In this document: positions 28,337-34,810 of the stretch, in pieces
Position numbering within the stretch: position 1 is the stretch's first letter
How the letters are laid out: each line of letters begins with the position of its first letter
Assembly: GCA_036940085.1 (NCBI GenBank)
Contig: JALLBK010000054.1
Span: 1 to 34,810, forward strand
DNA length: 34,810 bases
Direction: 5' to 3'
Source: Discostella pseudostelligera
Lineage: Eukaryota; Bacillariophyta; Thalassiosirophyceae; Thalassiosirales; Thalassiosiraceae
Notes under the pieces: model-generated
Databases searched by the model: none
The model's input: the letters and a program-made list of their open reading frames with translations, nothing else
Told to the model about the DNA's origin: nothing
Program-made: the position numbers and the translations under genes

Positions 28337-28426
28337 TCCCGCCATTTTCTCAACAATGTTCTTCGCCAAATACTCTTCCCGCCATTATCGCAAATTTTGT
28401 TCGCCAAATATTCTTCCCGCCATTTT
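28337..28426. promoter_or_regulatory. Tandem E2F-like array in the TAM41/ATG16 divergent promoter
   Basis: Three copies of TCCCGCCATT (28337-28348, 28376-28387, 28414-28426) alternate with two copies of TTCGCCAAATA, making a repeat of about 38 bp. It sits in the 330-bp gap between the divergent starts at 28181 and 28512. Confidence 0.6.
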
Positions 28427-28511
28427 ACTCAATACCTCTCCGGCTCGACACTCGCAACAATCGACAATCGACACCTTACTTCGACAACATCATCGATATT
28501 GTAGGGCAACA

Positions 28512-30388
28512 ATGGAGGACATCTACAGTTTGGTCCAAGAGCGCAACGCTCGAGAGACTCTGCCCTTCCTGTCCATCCACTCTTCAAATGCCTACCTTCG
28601 CAATTACGTCGACACTCTCAAAGCGCGAAGCGAATCGCTCGAACGACAGTACCTCGAACAACAGCAGCTGGTGGCCGAACAGCAGCAGGCCATCGATCGC
28701 AGTGTCAATTCCGCCCCAGCTAAAATCGAGGCTCGATTGCGTGATCAGATATCCAAACTTCAGGAAGAGTTGAGAAAGAGTGTACAGAAGGAGGTAAAGG
28801 CCTCCGCGGAAGCTCTTGAAAGGTACAATGAACTCTCCACCTGTAAAGAGAGTATGGCGTTGCAGGATGCAACCATATCCAACATGCAAATAGAGGCAAC
28901 ACGCAACAATGAAATCATCACACACTTGCAATCCGAGCTTGACAATGCAAATTCTCTAGCAAGATTGGCAGATAAGCAAATTGAAGGTCTTAAAGATGCG
29001 ATAAGGGCACTCCAGGATGAAAATGATGAACTTACCAGACTCAACAGGCGAATATTGAATGAAACCGTTTCGGACAAGGAGATGATGGCCGAACAATTGA
29101 ACAATATGAATGATACGATAGAGACATTACAAAAAGAGATCAATATGCTGCGTTCCTATGCCAAAATGGGGAAAGGTCCAATTGGGAATTGGTTTGGTAG
29201 TCGAACTGCACTGGGTGATAAGAGCACAACCCTCACTATACCCAGTCAGGAGGACAATGATTCACAGCCCAAACGACAATGGGATGCCAGTGCTACTGCC
29301 GTTCTACCATCCCAACCTCAATTCACCATCAAGGCACATCGGGATGATGCAGTATGTGTGAGGTATGATGGGACGAATCTGAACCGAGTTGCCACAGCGA
29401 GTAGTGATGCTACCGTAAAAGTGTTCAATACCAGCAATGGGCAACTGGAGGCGACCTTTTCGGCGGGGGGTGGTCATCCATTGATTGGAGTTGATATTGC
29501 AGGAGATGTTGTTTGCGGATGTGGAGCAGACAAGACCTGTCGGTGAGTTTGTATTGGTGCAACAATTTCAGCATTGATCGTCAGCATCACTCATATTCAA
29601 CCAAAATGAATGTTACAGAGTATGGAACTATCAGACAAAGAGAATGATTCATCAACTTGCCGGCCATTCTCAGAAGATAACATGCGTACGATTGTTTCCG
29701 GGTGAGAAAAGTATTGTTACTGGATCAGCAGACAGGTCAATCAGAGTGTGGGACATTTCAAGGCATGTTTATACTCAAACAACAACATTTCGACATAGCT
29801 CCACAAGCAATTGTTGCGATGTGTCGTATGAGACTCATACTGTGGTATCGGGACATCTCGATGGTATGCTTCCTATTCTTTCTCGTGCTGTTCTGTCTCG
29901 TTGAAATGATTTTTGATATTGGATCCTTTGTTGTCGCATGCACCATACCATCCTTAGGTGGTATTCGCTTTTGGGATGCACGAAGTGGCGACCGTGTCCT
30001 CGATATACCGTCGCTACATGAAGGAGGTGTAACTTCTGTCCATTGGAAGCCTGGAAATAGCAATGCGATATTAACCAATGGAAAAGATTCAACCCTAAAA
30101 GTCATCGATACAAGGAGTAGCAAAATAATGCATACCTTTCGCGATCCTGGCTTTCGAACACTGACAAATCATGCATCGTGTTCCTTCAGCCCCAATGGAG
30201 CGTATGCTGCTGCCGGGAGTGGAGATAGTGGGGAAGTTTTTGTTTGGAATGTAAAGAATGGTGAAAAGGAAAAACAGCTCAGTTCACATTCATGCGGAGC
30301 GGTAGGAGTAGCGTGGGGCTTGGGAGGTACGAACGGTCAACAAGTTGCTACAATCGATAAATCAGGTGTACTAATATTATGGGCATGA
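28512..30388 (+). CDS. ATG16: Autophagy protein ATG16 (coiled coil plus WD40)
   Basis: Three exons, 28512-29542, 29619-29863 and 29958-30388, have phase-matched GT-AG introns, giving 568 aa. The N-terminus (LVQERNARETLPFLSIHSSN) matches the ATG5-binding segment of ATG16 proteins. Residues about 45-215 are a long coiled coil used for dimerisation. From about 265 on there are seven WD40-like blades (IKAHRDDAVCVRYDG, ATASSDATVKVFNT, LAGHSQKITCVRLFPG, SIRVWDIS, GIRFWDARSG, STLKVIDTRS, EVFVWNVKNG). The domain order is that of ATG16L1. It acts in the ATG12-ATG5-ATG16 complex that lipidates ATG8. An in-frame ATG at 28356 would add 52 residues encoded by the promoter array, but the family start fits 28512. 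Confidence 0.9.
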
Positions 30389-30473
30389 ATGTCATGTTTA
30401 TTTTACCGCCATCAGTGGTATATCATAATATGTCGATTGTTGAACCTCAATACGCATCGTTGCCTTCTATTCC

Positions 30474-32057
30474 CTACACCAAACTAGTCAATAGATTATG
30501 CAATTCATCCAAACTTTCGGGCTTCACTTGCAGCATGAACAACTCCCCGCCTTTGCTCTCCTCCTCCACGGCAACAAATCGAACGTACGTCACCTTCTTC
30601 CCCCCTTTCCCATTCTTCTCAACCTTCTCAAATTTCATCCCCGACGAAACAGCCACATTGAAATGAACCTTGCCATATACGTTCCGAACTGCCATGCGAT
30701 GAGTCCTCGTAACCTTGTGACGATACACACGAAGAGCGCCAGTGGCTCTCTTCTTCCACTCGGTGTTCTCCTTTTTGAGAGGAATGGCACGAACTTCGTA
30801 CAATACCTCCTCTTCGGTGTTCTCCGCTCGTTCGACAAACTCAACCTTGCCATCGTCGGGGTTGGCGGTGGGATCATCCTCCTCCTCATTCTCCTCGCCG
30901 CCGCCGTGAGAATTGGTAGTTGAAGGAGCTGAGGTGGTGGCGCCAAATGAGAAAGTCGGTGCGGAAGAATTGGTAGATGATGCAGCTGAAGTGGTGGCGC
31001 CAAACGAAAACGACGGAGTGGACGATGATGGACCAGTCGTTGCAGAAAACGAAAACGGAGCGGAAGGTCTATCAGTAGACGATGGTGCCGCGGCCGGGGA
31101 AGTTGCTCCAAATAACGACCACGAGGAACTTGCCGGTTGAGGTTGATTGGAAGTGGAAGTTCCCTTACTTGTAACCGACGAAGCAGAAGGTTTGCTTTCA
31201 TTGCTCAGCCCATTCTCCTCCTCCTCTTCTTCCGCCGCCTCATACGCCTCTTGTATTTTATCCGCATGCTCCAGATACTCCTTCAGAAATCCTGAATAAT
31301 CATCGGCTTTGTGCCCCCCTTCATAGAGGTCGATAATCGTTTGCCACAACAGGATATTCAAGTCACGTATTTCTTTGTTCCTTTTCGCCAGCGCAGTCAT
31401 GGTTTGAGAAGATGGGGTGGTGGAATTGGAGGTGCCGATGGCAAAAGTAGAATTGGCAGCAGGAGGCTGGTACGCGGTGGATGATATCGATGGTGTCACA
31501 GTCGACGAAGTGAATGAAAATTTGGGTGGTGCCGCAGGTGGAGGAGCCATTGAAGATTTGGTAGCACCACTATTTGAGTTGGTGAATGTAACGTTGGCAA
31601 ATGGATTCGTCTTGGGTTGTGATGACTGCGATGGCTGGTTTCCCCCCGAGTTGAATAAAAATGCTGAAGTTGCCGTAGTCGTAGTGGTTGGCCTCGCAAG
31701 GATTGTGGATGCAAATGGGTTGTTCGGAGCGGACGATGCTGTTGCTGCTGCTGGCGCGGCCGATGATGGTGTCTTTGATGCTGTTCCAGCGCCAAATTTC
31801 CTACAGAAAGGAGAGAAGAAATTATGATTCGGCATGATTCATCAGCACGATGTCTCGCAAAGAAGGGGAAAAGCCCCCTCCCGTAAAAGAATACATGGCA
31901 CAGTATCATCTCACCTCCTCGAGACACTGACAATCTTCCGCCGTTCGAGCACGTCTTGGCTGGCGCGTTCAATTCCTGTACCAGGATTGGGCTCTTCCTC
32001 TACTACCCGAGAATTGGAATAGCGGCTCTCGATTTGATGTTCTTGAACTCGTTTCAT
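30474..32057 (-). CDS. Nup50/Nup2-like FG nucleoporin with Ran-binding domain
   Basis: Two exons, 32057-31915 and 31800-30474, flank the intron 31914-31801 (GTGAGA...TGTAG, split Arg codon), giving 489 aa. Exon 1 encodes MKRVQEHQIESR and GTGIERASQDVLERRKI, which matches the conserved N-terminus of Nup50 (importin-alpha binding). The middle has Ala/Ser/Thr-rich FG sequence (FGAGTAS, PNNPFAST, PTFSFGATTS, FSFSATTG). The C-terminal about 130 residues are a RanBP1-type domain: VEFVERAENTEEEVLYEVRA (quoted as far as RA), WKKRATGALRVYRHK, HRMAVRNVYGKVHFNVA. It works in nuclear import-complex turnover at the nuclear basket. It is convergent with ATG16, with 85 bp between the stops. Confidence 0.9.
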
Positions 32058-32196
32058 TGATACTAAGTACTCGTTGGAGATTGGAGATCGTCGAGGATAC
32101 ACGAGATGATCGTATCATGGATCAATGGATCATTGCCCGCGGCGATGATTTGGATTTGGGTGGATGAATGGATGAAGCAACGAGCGGTAAGGATTG

Positions 32197-32428
32197 TTTT
32201 GGCGGGGAAGCTTGGCGGAGACTTCTCAGCTGGAAGTAATCTGCCACGTGGCATCGAACGCAACGTGAACTACAACCACACACGACAACGTGGAAGGCTT
32301 CCGACCGGAACACTAAGCACGACCACGTGGAAGTCGCAACTCGGAGTACCAACAGAACAAACGACCACGTGGAAGTTATTCGCCACGTGGCTGCAACTAC
32401 TGCATACGACCTGCGACCACGTGGAGGT
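32197..32428. promoter_or_regulatory. G-box array upstream of the nucleoporin gene
   Basis: Five CCACGTGG G-boxes (32243-32252, 32322-32334, 32364-32376, 32382-32391, 32416-32428) and one AACGTGGAAGG variant (about 32287) lie within 190 bp, after TTTTGGCGGGGAAG (32197-32210). Most read [GA]CCACGTGGAAGT. The 418-bp gap 32058-32475 has no gene of its own. Confidence 0.65.
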
Positions 32429-32475
32429 GTTATGCCACATCAAGAGTACATTATTGAATTAAAGGCAGATGTGCT

Positions 32476-34433
32476 CTAACTAAAAAGAACACACGATTTA
32501 TCAGCAATGGCGTGAGTCTCCTCCAATTTCTCAATCATTTTGTCCAAGCGAGTATCCATGGTTTGTAAAAGCTCATTCATCTTCATAATTTGCCTCGATG
32601 CCACAATGTTGAGATAACACATGAAGAAACACAGTAAACACACAACAACGAAAGGCGAACCAGCTTTTACAACCCGGTTTCGGATGTATTCCATTCCTCT
32701 GAGAGCAAATGGTAGTGCACCTTCCGTCAACTCTTCCCTCTCCTCGATTTGCAATAGTTGTCGATTTGACTGAACATTAGTCGCGAGTGATAACCGTCGA
32801 GAGAGGGTACGTATGCTACTCCTCAATACCGATGACATGTGAACTTCCCGCCCTTCGCTCTCTAGCAATAATTCAGTTGCATGCTCAAGCTCAATTGCTA
32901 CCTTTTGCAATTCTTCTCCATCAAATGATATGGGTAACTTCAATACACGTATCATATCCGCAAACTGATCCCAAAAAGTGGCATACTCTTTTCTGGTAGC
33001 GTTCTCAATAATCCTTCGAAACAATGTACCCTTGATAAACCGAATTCCGAATCTTACCGAAACAATGCACTCTTCATTATTATCCTCGGCTGCATGTACC
33101 CACAAACGATCTTCTACCACAAAGCAATCGGCCATTGGTACATCCTCAACTTCGGTGCACGTTTCCAAGCACAGACCAGCATTGCCAAATTTGTGCAATA
33201 CCTGCCGTTTTAGTGCCTTTGCCATGGGTGGTGCCAGTGGGGCTGTAATTGGATGTGTGTAATGGATGTTGCGCGACGCAGGACCCGCCGACGTGAGTGT
33301 ATGCGAGGGTAGCCAAGGAGTTGTATCAACCCTCTTTTCTCCAATACTACGCATGAATTTTCCAAACGAGTGGGCGGCATTGTCTGCAATGACGTGATTG
33401 TAAAATTTATCGACACTTAATGGGAGGGAGATTTTCTATGCATGGTGGTCAATAGGTCGGGTCAGATGTTGTCATCGTAAAGGCGATTTTGATGTGATGA
33501 CGAGATGCAGCTTACCTGAATAGCTACCTCACCCAACTTAGTCTTCGATTTCTCTACAACGAACCTCTCCCATTGATTCTTCCACTCTTCCGTCGACGAA
33601 TCTGGTGGTGTCTCATCTACAACCTCCTCTTTCATTGTTTCAAGATCAACATTGTCACAATTAAACGATTCCCTTAACTCCAACTTCACATCCTTGAATT
33701 CACGAAAACTAGATATGGCCTCCACCGCTGCTAATGCCTCCAAGGTCTCCGAGAGTAATGGCGTAGACGAACGAACTTCTTGATTCTCATTTGTCGTATC
33801 GTCAAAACTAGTGCCCTCGCTGTTGGCAAATTCGTCTTCTCCCTCGGGAAATGTGGGTGTCAAAATTCGAGTGGACAAAGTACCATGCCTAAATTTGTCT
33901 AACACGTCTTTTTTACTCTCTCGTCGCTCCAGCTCTTGTTCGTAAACCTCTGCCTTTTGGAAGAAGAATGAGATGTATTCCCCAAATGCATCGAATGCAT
34001 TTTTGCCCTTGTTGTTGTCAGTGTTGCTGGTATTATTACTTTTACTGAAGTTGCTCTCGGATTTCTTGGGGCTGAAACGAGGTATTGTGGATGCCGATCT
34101 TGCAGCTCCATCGAAAGATACTTGATTGGTACTCCTACACGGTAATTTCTTCTGTGAGAAAGTTGGCGAAGCTGTGGATAGAGTCGGGTCGTCGTCTGCA
34201 GCTGTAGATATCTCTTTTGTCAATTTGATGTCTGGTGTCATCCCGCCAGCGACTTCGTTGCGAACATCGGCGGCGGGTTCATCGGCGGTCTCATCTATGG
34301 AAGAGATATCATGTTCCCTATCGCACTTGATCTCACTTGTGGATGCATCAAGTGGGCGACGAATAGAAGCATCAGTAGGATTATCGCTATCTACTTGTGT
34401 CATACCGTCAGCCAATTCCCCGGCAAGGTTCAT
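32476..34433 (-). CDS. VASt-domain membrane protein (Aster/Lam-like lipid transfer candidate)
   Basis: Two exons, 34433-33516 and 33435-32476, flank the intron 33515-33436 (CAG-GTAAGC...ATAG-AAAATC, phase 0), giving 625 aa. This junction yields KISLPLSVDKFYNHVIADNA, the expected start of a VASt (StART-like) domain, followed by AHSFGKFMRSIGE, DTTPWLPS, FVVEDRLWVHAAED and the family block VRFGIRFIKGTLFRRIIENA (about 307-475). A transmembrane segment (FVVVCLLCFFMCYLNIVA) lies at about 567-584, followed by a short coiled coil. The N-terminal 300 residues are acidic and disordered; no GRAM domain is visible. Relatives (GRAMD1/Aster, Lam/Ltc, VAD1) move sterols at ER contact sites. The start is the first ATG in frame. 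Confidence 0.82.
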
Positions 34434-34520
34434 GGTGATGGAGGATGGAGATGGAGGGTGTCTGCGGTCTGCGGTCTTCGGCTGCGGTCTCTGCGATCGT
34501 TGTCTTTGAGACGTCAAAGA

Positions 34521-34570
34521 TTTTTGGCGGGAGACAAAGATACGGCTTGAGACAAAGATATGGCGGGAAA
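34521..34570. promoter_or_regulatory. Two E2F-like boxes upstream of the VASt gene
   Basis: TTTTTGGCGGGAGA (34521-34534) and TGGCGGGAAA (34561-34570), both followed by repeats of GACAAAGATA-like sequence, lie 90-140 bp upstream of the start at 34433. Confidence 0.5.
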
Positions 34571-34580
34571 TGGCACGATC

Positions 34581-34624
34581 GTAGGAGTACGATACCTAGA
34601 TACCATACAATATCGTACTCCTAC
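34581..34624. repeat. 14-bp perfect inverted repeat (hairpin)
   Basis: GTAGGAGTACGATA (34581-34594) and TATCGTACTCCTAC (34611-34624) are exact reverse complements around a 16-nt spacer. The first ten bases also occur at 5391-5400, just outside the transposon. The remaining 34625-34810 shows no supportable gene; one TTTTGGCGAC lies near 34664. Confidence 0.8.
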
Positions 34625-34810
34625 TTCTTTGGCTCGTTGCCTGGAAGATCCTGAGTTACATTGATTTTGGCGACTTGTTTACGTAGTATTATTTGAGGCT
34701 ACGTACAAAGAGTACCATCTCTTCGCCAAACAAGACATCCGTAAGGTTCGATTCAGAAACTTTCGTCAGTTGAGAGAAAGTATTTCGCTAAACTGAAACT
34801 TCAATCAACT

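Noticed and set aside
31496..31972. Minus-strand frame overlapping the nucleoporin exon 2 start
   Set aside because: It is the nucleoporin sequence in another frame, giving His/Arg-rich low-complexity translation.
33384..33533. Alternative splice (donor 33532, acceptor 33384) in the VASt gene
   Set aside because: It is in frame but loses LPLSVDKFYNHVIADN, which the family requires; donor 33515 with acceptor 33436 keeps it.

Overview
The window looks like nuclear DNA of a diatom or a close stramenopile relative. It is gene-dense, with about fifteen protein genes in 34.8 kb on both strands. Introns are short (about 70-150 bp) and almost all GT-AG. Several proteins start with a signal peptide followed by an ASAFAP-like Phe motif, the plastid address of algae with secondary plastids. 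PT-rich linkers and a Sec-type SelU also fit diatoms. No bacterial, viral or organellar genome signature was seen. All gene calls come from reading the sequence and from recalled family motifs; no database search was run.

Left third (1-10.1 kb): a small putative plastid protein (454-885, +); a secreted Mn-type superoxide dismutase with a PT-repeat linker (1227-2290, -); a 2.7 kb decayed piggyBac-like transposon with 22-bp inverted ends and CTAG flanks (2682-5382); a carnosine N-methyltransferase family protein (5880-7550, +); and an ankyrin plus coiled-coil protein (8170-10080, +).

Middle (10.1-24.7 kb): a five-exon mitochondrial-carrier-family protein with a putative plastid presequence (10169-11763, -); a five-exon protein of unknown function with a SUMO-interacting motif (12051-15112, +); a large OPR/HPR-like helical-repeat protein (15181-18765, -); a GNAT acetyltransferase (19207-20457, +); a plastid-type SelU/PRXL2 selenoprotein with an in-frame TGA at its redox position (20683-21658, -); actin-related protein 10 (22167-23687, -); and a dual-specificity phosphatase (23951-24706, +).

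Right third (24.7-34.8 kb): an intergenic stretch with two copies of a roughly 40-bp structured motif; a TPR protein with a possible thylakoid-lumen presequence (25687-26846, +); mitochondrial TAM41 (26877-28181, -); autophagy protein ATG16 (28512-30388, +); Nup50/Nup2-like nucleoporin (30474-32057, -); and a VASt-domain membrane protein (32476-34433, -).

The genes do not form one pathway; they are housekeeping genes of the plastid, mitochondrion, nuclear pore, autophagy and lipid transport. What links them is promoter architecture. Nearly every upstream region carries E2F-like boxes (TTTGGCGGGA or its complement), and four of these regions also carry G-box elements of the form CCACGTGGAAGT. 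The most notable single observations are the apparent SelU selenoprotein, the piggyBac-like element with CTAG flanks, the shared E2F/G-box promoter code, and the secreted Mn-SOD.
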